Shown here: positions 44,701 to 52,102 of the stretch, piece after piece
Numbering within the stretch: the stretch's first letter is position 1
Layout: each line of letters begins with the position of its first letter
From: Palsa-343 sp036269135
GTDB taxonomy: Bacteria; Acidobacteriota; Terriglobia; Terriglobales; Acidobacteriaceae
DNA length: 64,000 nucleotides
Reading direction: 5' to 3'
Assembly (NCBI GenBank): GCA_036269135.1
Contig: DATASQ010000063.1
Coordinates: 1 to 64,000, forward strand
The notes under the pieces: model-generated
What the model was told of the DNA's origin: nothing
The model's input: the letters and a program-made list of their open reading frames with translations, nothing else
Databases searched by the model: none
Made by a program: the position numbers and the translations under genes

Positions 44701-46355
44701 GCGAGCACCTCCCCGCGGGGAGCGTCCACCGCGGCCGGGCTGCATGGGCACACCCCCGCCGGACAGCGCTTTTCGTCGATGTGCGCCAGATATTCGTGCT
44801 TAAAGTAGCGCAGCGTGCTCAGCACCGGATTCGGGGCTGTCTGCCCCAGCCCGCAAAGACTGGTGGCGCCGACCACGTCACACAACTCCGTCAGCTGGTC
44901 CAGATCCCGATGCGTCGCCTCGCCATTGCAGATCTTCGTCAGCAGGTTGTACATCTGCACCGTCCCCGCGCGGCACGGGATGCACTTGCCGCACGACTCC
45001 GTCATGCAGAACTCCATAAAGAAGCGGGCGACCGATACCATGCACGAAGCATCGTCCATGACGATCATCCCGCCCGAACCCATCATGGAACCGGCGCTGA
45101 TGAGAGCGTCGTAGCTGATGGACAAATCGAGGTGCTCCTCGGGCAAACATCCGCCCGAAGGTCCGCCCGTCTGGACTGCCTTGAATTTCCTGCCGTCCGG
45201 TACGCCGCCGCCAATGCCGAAGATGATCTGCCGCAGCGTCATGCCCATCGGGACTTCCACCAGGCCGGTGCGCTGAATCTTGCCCGTCAGCGCGAAGACC
45301 TTGGTTCCCTTGCTGCGCGCCGTGCCCATCGAGGAAAACCACTCGCCGCCGTGCCGGATGATCGGCGCGACGTTGGCGAAGGTTTCCACGTTATTGATCA
45401 ACGTCGGTGCGCCCCATAATCCCGAGACCGCGGGATAGGGTGGACGCGGACGCGGTGTCCCGCGCTTGCCCTCAATCGAGGCGATCAACGCCGTCTCTTC
45501 GCCGCAGACAAACGCCCCCGCGCCCAGGCGAATATCGATATCGAAGCCGAAGGTCGTCTCGCAGATCCCATTACCCAGGAAGCCACGCCGCCGCGCCTGC
45601 TGCAGCGCCACCGTCAGCCGCTGTACAGCCAGCGGATACTCGGCGCGCACATAGATGTACCCCTTGCTGGCGCCAATCGCATACGCCGCGATGGCCATGC
45701 CCTCGATCACCCGCTGCGGATCGCTCTCGAGCACGCTGCGATCCATGAACGCACCTGGATCGCCTTCATCGCCGTTGCAGATGACGTACTTCTGCGCGCC
45801 TTTGACCTTCGCGACCGTGTCCCACTTCAGCCCGGTGGGATACCCGCCGCCTCCACGTCCGCGCAGCCCGCTTTTGGAGATCTGCTCGATCACCGAGGCG
45901 GGATTCATGTCGGTCAGCGCCCTGACCAGCGCTTCATAACCGCCGCGCGCCACGTACTCCTCAATCTTCTCCGGATCGATGTGCCCGGAGTTCTCGAGCA
46001 CCACATGATGCTGACCTTCGAAGTAACCGCCCAGATCCGGATCGAGACGGGCCACCGGCGCGACGCCCAGAGAAGCGACGATCTCTTTCGCATCCGCCTC
46101 GTGCACGTGACCGTACCGCGTCTCGTTCGGCTCCACCAGCACCATCGGGCCGGCAGCGCACAGGCCCATGCACCCGGTCCGCCGCACGTGGCACCTTTTC
46201 CCGCAGCCTTCCGCCGCTTTCTCGACGGCGGCCTTCACCCGGTCGCTGTGCTGCGACAGGCAGCCGGTGCCCATGCACACGTTGACCTGGTATTCGTACT
46301 GCTCCCGCTCTTCCACCTGTGCGGCGGCAATTTGCTCCAGCTCGTCGGCGTTCAT
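44697..46355 (-). CDS. hoxF: Hydrogenase diaphorase subunit HoxF (NADH/FMN)
   Basis: The 552-residue protein is NuoF-like. It has a thioredoxin-like [2Fe-2S] domain (CMGTGC ... CHVRRTGCMGLC), the NADH/FMN domain (GLRGRGGGGYPTGLKW; CNGDEGDPGAFMDR), and a C-terminal [4Fe-4S] helix bundle (SCGKCIPCRAG). This is the site where NAD+ meets electrons from H2. ATG 46355 overlaps the hoxE stop (46352-46355). The frame extends upstream with unrelated Gly/Arg-rich residues, so that part is not included. Confidence 0.94.
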   Translation of the reverse strand: MNADELEQIAAAQVEEREQYEYQVNVCMGTGCLSQHSDRVKAAVEKAAEGCGKRCHVRRTGCMGLCAAGPMVLVEPNETRYGHVHEADAKEIVASLGVAPVARLDPDLGGYFEGQHHVVLENSGHIDPEKIEEYVARGGYEALVRALTDMNPASVIEQISKSGLRGRGGGGYPTGLKWDTVAKVKGAQKYVICNGDEGDPGAFMDRSVLESDPQRVIEGMAIAAYAIGASKGYIYVRAEYPLAVQRLTVALQQARRRGFLGNGICETTFGFDIDIRLGAGAFVCGEETALIASIEGKRGTPRPRPPYPAVSGLWGAPTLINNVETFANVAPIIRHGGEWFSSMGTARSKGTKVFALTGKIQRTGLVEVPMGMTLRQIIFGIGGGVPDGRKFKAVQTGGPSGGCLPEEHLDLSISYDALISAGSMMGSGGMIVMDDASCMVSVARFFMEFCMTESCGKCIPCRAGTVQMYNLLTKICNGEATHRDLDQLTELCDVVGATSLCGLGQTAPNPVLSTLRYFKHEYLAHIDEKRCPAGVCPCSPAAVDAPRGEVLA

Positions 46356-46852
46356 TGCCGGGTCCACCTTTCCAGCTGTTGCGCCAGCTGCGCCGCTTCC
46401 ATCTGTCCGGAGAGTTCGCCATCCAGCAACACCACCGGGGCGCGACCGCAGGCGCCCACACAGCGCGCCGTCGCGAACGAGACTTCGCCGTCCGGCGTGG
46501 TCTGCCCTGCCCTGATGTGCAGCAGCTTCTCCGTCTCCGCGACCAGCTTGTCCGACCCCTTGATGTAACAGGCCGTACCCAGGCACACCGTGCAGGTGTG
46601 TTTGCCCGGCGGCTTCAGGCTGAAGAAGTGATAGAACGTCACCACCCCATACGCCTGGCTCAACGGCACGCGGAGCGACTGCGCGACAAACCGGATGGAG
46701 GGCTCGTCCAGAAAGCCGAACGAGGACTGCACCGTGTGCAGCGTCTCAATCAGCGCGTTGCGCGAATAGCCGTGCTTGCGCATCGTGCCATTCACGATTC
46801 TCCATCGCTTGTCCTCGGAGGGCAGAGGCGGACGTTCTGCATACAGCGGCAT
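46352..46852 (-). CDS. hoxE: Hydrogenase diaphorase subunit HoxE
   Basis: The 166-residue NuoE-like protein has a four-Cys [2Fe-2S] site in TCTVCLGTACYIKG and ATARCVGACGRAP. It is the first gene of hoxEFUYH and its operon. A near-perfect AGGAGGT lies four bases before ATG 46852, with a hairpin directly upstream. Confidence 0.92.
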   Translation of the reverse strand: MPLYAERPPLPSEDKRWRIVNGTMRKHGYSRNALIETLHTVQSSFGFLDEPSIRFVAQSLRVPLSQAYGVVTFYHFFSLKPPGKHTCTVCLGTACYIKGSDKLVAETEKLLHIRAGQTTPDGEVSFATARCVGACGRAPVVLLDGELSGQMEAAQLAQQLERWTRQ

Positions 46853-46880
46853 GTTACCTCCTCCGGCCGCATGGCGGCCG
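46853..46880 (-). promoter_or_regulatory. Hairpin abutting the hoxE Shine-Dalgarno sequence
   Basis: A perfect inverted repeat, CGGCCGC at 46864-46870 and GCGGCCG at 46874-46880 with a 3-base loop, ends exactly where GAGGAGGTAAC and the hoxE ATG begin on the minus strand. The stem is all GC and could control ribosome access or mRNA decay. The role is inferred. Confidence 0.6.
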
Positions 46881-47244
46881 CAGGTTCGGAACCCCTGATT
46901 CCACCTGGCGCTGCGAGCGAATCAGCAGCCGAAAAACAGGCGGCGACGATTGCCTCCGCGCCCGGCTGCTCCCGCTCAGGGACCTTATCCCCTCGCAGAC
47001 AACCACCGAAACGCGGGTACACGCCAGAATGACGTGCACCCGCAACAATTGTCGGTGACAGCCATCACGGCCCGAATTTGAAATTTCCGTTCCGAAGCGG
47101 AAGAGAGGAAACTCTGCTATTCGGCTTGCACGGCTCCCCGCAGGAAGAGCACCCAGACCGCGACAGACCGGTGAGGATCCTCAAAGATTGCAACCAATGC
47201 CGATCCCTGGTCGGCTCTGGCGCGAAGCGGGTCCGCCGGGACGG
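46881..47244. other. Intergenic region upstream of hoxE
   Basis: About 360 bases separate the hox operon from the cytosine deaminase gene, which is transcribed toward it. I see no convincing gene. The hox promoter must lie here. No canonical Fnr box (TTGAT-N4-ATCAA) is visible. Confidence 0.55.
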
Positions 47245-47697
47245 CTACTCGCCGATATCTTCGTTCCAGATCTCCGAATGCTCGCGGATGAACCCGCCCA
47301 GCAGATCCATGCATGGCTGCGAGTCCAGATCGATCACCTCGACCCCCAGCTCGCGCAGCCACTCGATTCCGCCTTGAAACGTCCGGCTCTCTCCCACAAT
47401 CACGGTGCGAAATCCGAACTGGCGGATGAGCCCGCTGCAGTACCAGCATGGGGCCAGCGTCGTCGCCATGACCAGCTCGCGATACGAGCGCTGCCGCCCG
47501 GCGTTGCGGAACGCGTCGGTCTCGCCATGCGCGGAAGGATCCCCATGCTGCACGCGCCGGTTATGGCCCGCGCCCAGCAGTGTCCCCTGGCGCGTGAAGA
47601 TAGCGGCCCCAATCGGAATCCCACCCTCCCCTAAGCCGGCGCGCGCCTCGCCCACGGCCACAGCGAGCATTGTCGTTGGATCGAGAAGCGGTTCCAT
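47245..47697 (-). CDS. Fungal-type cytosine deaminase
   Basis: The 150-residue CDA-fold deaminase has zinc ligands His57 and catalytic Glu59 in AHGETDAF, and Cys84/Cys87 in APCWYC. Unlike bacterial CodA, an amidohydrolase, it follows yeast Fcy1 along its length: GGIPIG, GHNRRVQ, VVGES-type strand (VIVGESRTF) and the exact C-terminal EDIGE with a nearby Trp that caps the yeast active site. It would turn cytosine into uracil for pyrimidine salvage. ATG 47697 gives a length close to yeast (158). The substrate is inferred from these matches. It is divergent from a small acidic protein gene. Confidence 0.85.
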   Translation of the reverse strand: MEPLLDPTTMLAVAVGEARAGLGEGGIPIGAAIFTRQGTLLGAGHNRRVQHGDPSAHGETDAFRNAGRQRSYRELVMATTLAPCWYCSGLIRQFGFRTVIVGESRTFQGGIEWLRELGVEVIDLDSQPCMDLLGGFIREHSEIWNEDIGE

Positions 47698-47803
47698 CGG
47701 TACCCACCTTACCAGTTCTCGCCTGCGCGAGCCCGGTCGAAGCAGCGTACTCTGGCCAAAGAGCATCCACCTGCTTTGTCACTCAAGTTTTTGTGGAGAA
47801 ACC

Positions 47804-47995
47804 ATGACTCCCAAGGGACCCTCAGAGCACGACGCCGACCTGCAGAAGGGCGCGGTCGAAGACAACCCCCAGTCGCATCCCGGCGAAGCCCACAACCGTC
47901 TCGCCAATCAGCTCCCCCACCGCGACAGCAACGACGAAATTAAAGACAACGATTCCGACTTCCCCGAACCCGGCTCCAGTCCTGAACACTCGTGA
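47804..47995 (+). CDS. Small hydrophilic protein of unknown function
   Basis: The 63-residue protein (MTPKGPSEHDADLQKGAVED) is rich in Asp, Glu, Asn and Pro, with no hydrophobic core, so it is likely disordered. The ATG at 47804 has GGAG seven bases upstream. The composition recalls stress-related disordered proteins, but no family is recognised. maf follows 112 bases later. Confidence 0.6.
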   Translation: MTPKGPSEHDADLQKGAVEDNPQSHPGEAHNRLANQLPHRDSNDEIKDNDSDFPEPGSSPEHS

Positions 47996-48071
47996 ATTGA
48001 AGACTGAGCAGGTTGGCCCTCCACAGAATCGCCGAGTAGCTTCCCGGCGTGTGCCACCGGCTGCCGGCTCT

Positions 48072-48103
48072 CTGTACCCTGCATCCTGTGCGCTGTACCC
48101 TGC
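48072..48103. repeat. 11-base direct repeat in the maf leader
   Basis: CTGTACCCTGC occurs at 48072-48082 and 48093-48103, just before the maf start, with a 21-base period. Its role is unknown; it could be a simple duplication. Confidence 0.5.
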
Positions 48104-48107
48104 TCCT

Positions 48108-48740
48108 ATGCTGGTGCTGGCCTCCGCTTCTCCGCGCCGCCGCGATCTGCTCTCGCAGGCGGGATTTGCCTTTGAGATCCTGACCGCCACGGTCAATGAA
48201 GACCCCCGCTCCGGCGAGCGTCCTGTCGGTTACGTGCTCCGTCTGGCGCGCGAAAAAGCCGAAGCTGTCGCCGCCTCCGCAGAATTCAAAAGCCTGGCCC
48301 GGCGCAGCGCCCAGCAGCCGATGCTTCTCGGCGCCGACACCACCGTGGTCGCACCCAGCGGAGAAATCCTCGGCAAACCCGAAGACGACGCCGACGCCGC
48401 CCGCATGCTGCGCCTCCTCGCCGGCGCTACCCATCAGGTCATCACCGGCGTGGCGCTCCTTGTCCCCCTTGCCGACATCGCCGAAGTCGCCGCCGAGGTC
48501 ACCCATGTGACCATGCTCACTCCCAGTGAAGAAGAGATCGCCAGCTACATCGCCACCGGCGAGCCCCGCGGTAAGGCGGGCGCTTATGCCATCCAGGGGC
48601 GCGCCGCGCGCTGGATCCCGCGCGTGCACGGCTGCTATTTCAATGTGGTTGGATTACCGCTGGCCCTCGTCACGACCATGATCGAAGCGGCTGAAGTCCG
48701 CCTGCGTTCCGGCGTTGCCTCGCAGATCGTCGTTCCCTGA
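48108..48740 (+). CDS. maf: Maf-family nucleotide pyrophosphatase
   Basis: The 210-residue Maf protein hydrolyses non-canonical or surplus nucleoside triphosphates to monophosphates. ASASPRRRDLLSQAG is at the N-terminus, GADTTVV carries the catalytic Asp, and GKPEDDADAARMLRLL and GKAGAYAIQG follow. The ATG at 48108 gives the normal start; no strong ribosome binding site is visible because the leader consists of the direct repeat. Confidence 0.92.
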   Translation: MLVLASASPRRRDLLSQAGFAFEILTATVNEDPRSGERPVGYVLRLAREKAEAVAASAEFKSLARRSAQQPMLLGADTTVVAPSGEILGKPEDDADAARMLRLLAGATHQVITGVALLVPLADIAEVAAEVTHVTMLTPSEEEIASYIATGEPRGKAGAYAIQGRAARWIPRVHGCYFNVVGLPLALVTTMIEAAEVRLRSGVASQIVVP

Positions 48741-48821
48741 GCCGGATTCCCTCTCGCCTGCGATCCATCGTCACGATCCGCAGCCAAAGGCGCGAAGCGC
48801 TTCCGCGGGGACGGCCGGTCC

Positions 48822-48974
48822 TCAGCTTGCCTTTGGCCGTTCCCCGTCGTGCGGTTCCTGCGCGCCGATGACATGATCCGAGGTGGGCGGCGATTCCGGC
48901 TGTCCTTTGAGCACCAGCCCCAGGACGATCGCCAGGATCACCGCGAGCAACCCGATCTCCATCAGCTTCAGCAT
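48822..48974 (-). CDS. Small single-pass membrane protein
   Basis: The 50-residue frame (MLKLMEIGLLAVILAIVLGL then a polar tail rich in Pro, Asp and His) has AAAGGATGG before its ATG at 48974. One membrane helix spans residues 5-23. It begins 18 bases after the M20 peptidase stop on the same strand and is probably cotranscribed with it. Unknown function. Confidence 0.55.
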   Translation of the reverse strand: MLKLMEIGLLAVILAIVLGLVLKGQPESPPTSDHVIGAQEPHDGERPKAS

Positions 48975-48992
48975 CGAACCATCCTTTCGCAC

Positions 48993-50129
48993 TCAGGTCG
49001 TTCGGATCATCTCCGCCAGCAGCGCCGTTCGCGGCACCAGCTCTTTCAGGAGCACCGACTCATGAGATGCGTGCGCTCCTTCGCCGACCGCGCCCATCCC
49101 GTCCAAAGTAGGAACCCCCATCGCCGCGGTAAAGTTTCCATCCGATCCGCCGCCCGTCGCCGCTTCTTCCAGCCGAAATCCCAGATCCTCCGCCAGCAGT
49201 CGCGCCCGCCGGAACAGAGCGACGGTTGCCCGGCTTCGCTCCATCGGCGGCCGATTCATTCCGCCTTCCACTTCGAGGACGCAGCCCCGGTCCCGAACGC
49301 GCAGGCGGCGAAACCGCTTTTCGATCCGCGCCGCATCCTTCGGCCGTGCGATCCTCACGTCCACCTCAGCTAGGGCTTCCGCGGCCACCACATTCGTCCG
49401 CGTCCCTCCCCGAATCACACCCGCATTCACCGTGAGTCCGCGTTCCGGCTCCGTGAAGGTCCGGATCGTTTCCAGCTGATGCGCCAGTTCGTGGATCGCG
49501 CTGTGCCCACGCTCAAAATCCACTCCCGCGTGCGCTGCCACACCCTTCACCCGGATCGTGAAATTGCCCACTCCCTTGCGGGCCGTCTTGTAAGCGCCGC
49601 CGAGCCCCTGCGCCGGCTCCAGCACGAACACCGCCGCGCACTCCCGCGCCAGCTTCTCTGTGATGGGCCGCGAAATCGGACTCCCCACCTCCTCGTCGCT
49701 GTTCAGCAGCATGACGATTGGACGATGCTCGGCCCCAATCGTGCGCAAAATCTCAATTGCCGTCATCGCCATGGCCACGCCCACCTTCATGTCCAGAGTG
49801 CCCGGACCCCAGGCGCGTCCCTCCGCAACCCGAAACGGCATCTTTGCCAGCGTTCCCAGCGGCCACACTGTATCCAGATGGCCCAGCAGCATGACCGGCG
49901 CATCCTTTTTCCGGTTCGCTCCAGCTGCGCCAAACCGCAGTTCCAGCACGTCGCCAAATGCACGCTGCCGATGCCGCCGCACCCGCGCTCCCTGGGCCGC
50001 GGCCATTTCGGCGACCGCCTCGGCGCACGCATCCACTCCTCGTTTATCGTCGCTGGGCGACTCCAGGGCGACCAGCCGGCGTATCCGTTCGAGCAACCTG
50101 GATTCCGCGCCTCCACAGTCCTTCAGCAT
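48993..50129 (-). CDS. M20-family zinc metallopeptidase (carboxypeptidase G2-like)
   Basis: The 378-residue protein has the di-zinc M20 signature: GHLDTVWP (His ligand), GPGTLDMKVG (bridging Asp), LLNSDEEVGS (catalytic Glu pair) and a C-terminal His in GEGAHASHE. A dimerisation domain lies in the middle (KGVAAHAGVDFERGHSAIHEL). It resembles glutamate carboxypeptidases, which remove C-terminal Glu from folate-like or peptide substrates. No signal peptide. ATG 50129 is used; an ATG at 50207 would extend it into the promoter region shared with lpxC. Confidence 0.88.
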   Translation of the reverse strand: MLKDCGGAESRLLERIRRLVALESPSDDKRGVDACAEAVAEMAAAQGARVRRHRQRAFGDVLELRFGAAGANRKKDAPVMLLGHLDTVWPLGTLAKMPFRVAEGRAWGPGTLDMKVGVAMAMTAIEILRTIGAEHRPIVMLLNSDEEVGSPISRPITEKLARECAAVFVLEPAQGLGGAYKTARKGVGNFTIRVKGVAAHAGVDFERGHSAIHELAHQLETIRTFTEPERGLTVNAGVIRGGTRTNVVAAEALAEVDVRIARPKDAARIEKRFRRLRVRDRGCVLEVEGGMNRPPMERSRATVALFRRARLLAEDLGFRLEEAATGGGSDGNFTAAMGVPTLDGMGAVGEGAHASHESVLLKELVPRTALLAEMIRTT

Positions 50130-50262
50130 TTGGCGATGGTCGTATGTGCCTGTTTTTATTTGGCTTGACGGCAATGGAATCTCCTTTGGTACTGTGACTT
50201 TGGGCATCTGGAGTGTGGCAAATTTACAACACCGCAACTTCCAGGGGTCGGCTGTAGTCTAT

Positions 50263-51201
50263 GTGTTCATCGAGGCAAACGGCTTGGCAGAATCATCGCA
50301 CCTGGAAAACACAATTTCCTCCCCGATTGAATTCTCCGGCGTTGGCCTTCACAGCGGCGCGCCGGTTCGCATGCGCCTGCTCCCCGCCCCGGCGGGTTCC
50401 GGCGTTGTCTTCCGCCGCACCGATCTCGACGGATTCGAAATCGCCGCCATCGGCCGCAACGTGGCCAAGGTGAGCTATGCCACCAGCCTCATGCGCCAGG
50501 GCGTCCTGATCTCCACCACGGAGCATCTCCTCTCTGCCCTGCTCGGCATGGGCGTCGACAATGTCATCGTCGAGCTCGATAACCTGGAACTCCCCATCCT
50601 CGACGGCAGTTCTTTGCCTTACGTTGAGGCCTTTCGTGAAGTGGGCCTGAAGAGCCAGCGCCGCCGCCGCGAATATCTCCGCATCCTGAAAAGCGTGGAA
50701 GTCCGGGACGGCGACAAATTTATCGGAGTCTACCCCGGCGACGGTTACTCCGTTTCCTACCAGATCGATTTTCCCCCGCCCATCGGACAACAGGGCTACG
50801 TCGTCGATCTGGCCACCGGAGCCTACGAACGCCAGATCGCTCCGGCCCGGACCTTCGGCTGGCGCGAAGACGAGCAGAAGCTCCGTGACATGGGCCTGAT
50901 CCGCGGCGCGTCGGAAGAGAGCGTCATCGTCCTGTCCCGCCACCGCGTGCTCAACGGCTCGCTGCGCTTCCGAGAGGAGTTCGCGCGCCACAAGGTGCTC
51001 GATCTGATCGGCGATCTCGCTCTGGCCGGCCATCACATCCTCGGCCATGTCGTCGCCGAGCGCGCCGGGCACGCGATGCACACGGCGCTGGTCTCGCGCC
51101 TGCTGCGCGACCGCTCCGCCTGGAAGCTGATCACTCTGGGCGGGGAGAAGCCGAAAGCCAAGGCAGCGCCGGTCCGCACGCCCAGCCTCGCCACCGCGTA
51201 G
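50263..51201 (+). CDS. lpxC: UDP-3-O-acyl-N-acetylglucosamine deacetylase
   Basis: The 312-residue zinc deacetylase catalyses the committed step of lipid A synthesis, evidence of a Gram-negative outer membrane with LPS. Key parts are FSGVGLHSG, STTEHLLSAL (zinc His), HKVLDLIGDLALAG (zinc His and Asp) and GHHILGHVVAERAGH (catalytic His). The start is uncertain: GTG at 50263 is shown, while TTG at 50284 has a better-spaced GAGG. A TTGACG element at 50165-50170 in the 133-base divergent gap may be a -35 box. There is no fabZ fusion. Confidence 0.93.
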   Translation: MFIEANGLAESSHLENTISSPIEFSGVGLHSGAPVRMRLLPAPAGSGVVFRRTDLDGFEIAAIGRNVAKVSYATSLMRQGVLISTTEHLLSALLGMGVDNVIVELDNLELPILDGSSLPYVEAFREVGLKSQRRRREYLRILKSVEVRDGDKFIGVYPGDGYSVSYQIDFPPPIGQQGYVVDLATGAYERQIAPARTFGWREDEQKLRDMGLIRGASEESVIVLSRHRVLNGSLRFREEFARHKVLDLIGDLALAGHHILGHVVAERAGHAMHTALVSRLLRDRSAWKLITLGGEKPKAKAAPVRTPSLATA

Positions 51202-51262
51202 TCGGGGCCTGCAGAAGATTCCTGATCGCAATGTCGGATAATCGGACCCGCGAGGAATTCAG

Positions 51263-52096
51263 ATGATGCGCCGATCCTGCTCGCTTATTGTGGTGGGGGG
51301 GATGATGGCGGCCTGCTGTTGCGCGGCCAGTTTTTCCCAGGAGCGGCCGGCAGACCCGGCACCGCCTTCATCAACCGGGCAGCCGGCGCCATCCGGAGAA
51401 CCAGACTACTCTTCTTCGCTGCTTACGACCCAATCCACGCAGCCGCAGGATGGCGCGGCCGAGGCTGAGGGCGCTGTTACCGTCCCCGAAAATACGGCGA
51501 TTCGGGTCATCACCGATACCCCTCTGAGTACCCGGGAAACGCGCGAGGGCGCAATGCTGCGATTCACCGTCAGTGAAGATGTTGTGGTCGGCCATATTCT
51601 GGTCATCCCGCGCGGCGCTACGGTCCATGCCACGGCCGTGGAACCCAAAGGGGCTGGTGCGCTCACCGGCGGTCCGGAGCTGGTCCTGAAGCTCACCTCG
51701 CTCGACATCGGAGGAAGGACCTACCCGCTTTATACCTACCTCTTTCGCGTACAGGGCACGAGCAAGACCCAGCCGACCGAGAGAAAAATTAAAGACGGAG
51801 TCGTCATTGGCGCCATCGTCGGCGGTGTGTTCAGCGGCAGCGCCAAGGGTGGAACCAGCGCCGTGGGTCGAGCGGCGGGCATGGGCACAGGCGCGGCGCT
51901 CGGCGCGGGAATCGGCACTGCCGTCGCGGCTGCAACACCCGGTCCCATCCTTTCGATCCCCGCTGAGTCGCAGATGGACTTCTCTCTCGCTCTGCCGATT
52001 GCCGTCAAGCCTGTGAGCGCCCAGGAGGCCGCCCGTCTCGGCCAGGGTCTGCACCATGGCGGTCCTGCCCTCTACGTTCGCGGCGACACGCCGTAA
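51263..52096 (+). CDS. Exported protein with glycine-zipper segment
   Basis: The 277-residue protein has a signal peptide with a Cys-rich end (MMAACCCAASFSQE) that could act as a lipobox. A Pro/Ser linker precedes a beta-rich domain (ENTAIRVITDTPLSTRETRE; GHILVIPRGATVHATAVEPK). A Gly/Ala zipper (VVIGAIVGGVFSGSAKGG, GTGAALGAGIGTAVAAA) follows. This resembles TrbI/VirB10-like or outer-membrane-associated proteins found widely in Acidobacteriota. Function unknown. ATG 51263 has GAGGAA upstream. It is convergent with the binding-protein gene. Confidence 0.7.
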   Translation: MMRRSCSLIVVGGMMAACCCAASFSQERPADPAPPSSTGQPAPSGEPDYSSSLLTTQSTQPQDGAAEAEGAVTVPENTAIRVITDTPLSTRETREGAMLRFTVSEDVVVGHILVIPRGATVHATAVEPKGAGALTGGPELVLKLTSLDIGGRTYPLYTYLFRVQGTSKTQPTERKIKDGVVIGAIVGGVFSGSAKGGTSAVGRAAGMGTGAALGAGIGTAVAAATPGPILSIPAESQMDFSLALPIAVKPVSAQEAARLGQGLHHGGPALYVRGDTP

Positions 52097-52102
52097 GCGC
52101 CG

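Noticed and set aside
46881..47244. Open frame starting at 47078 in the hox upstream region
   Set aside because: It runs antisense into the cytosine deaminase gene, has low-complexity Arg/Ser composition and no ribosome binding site.
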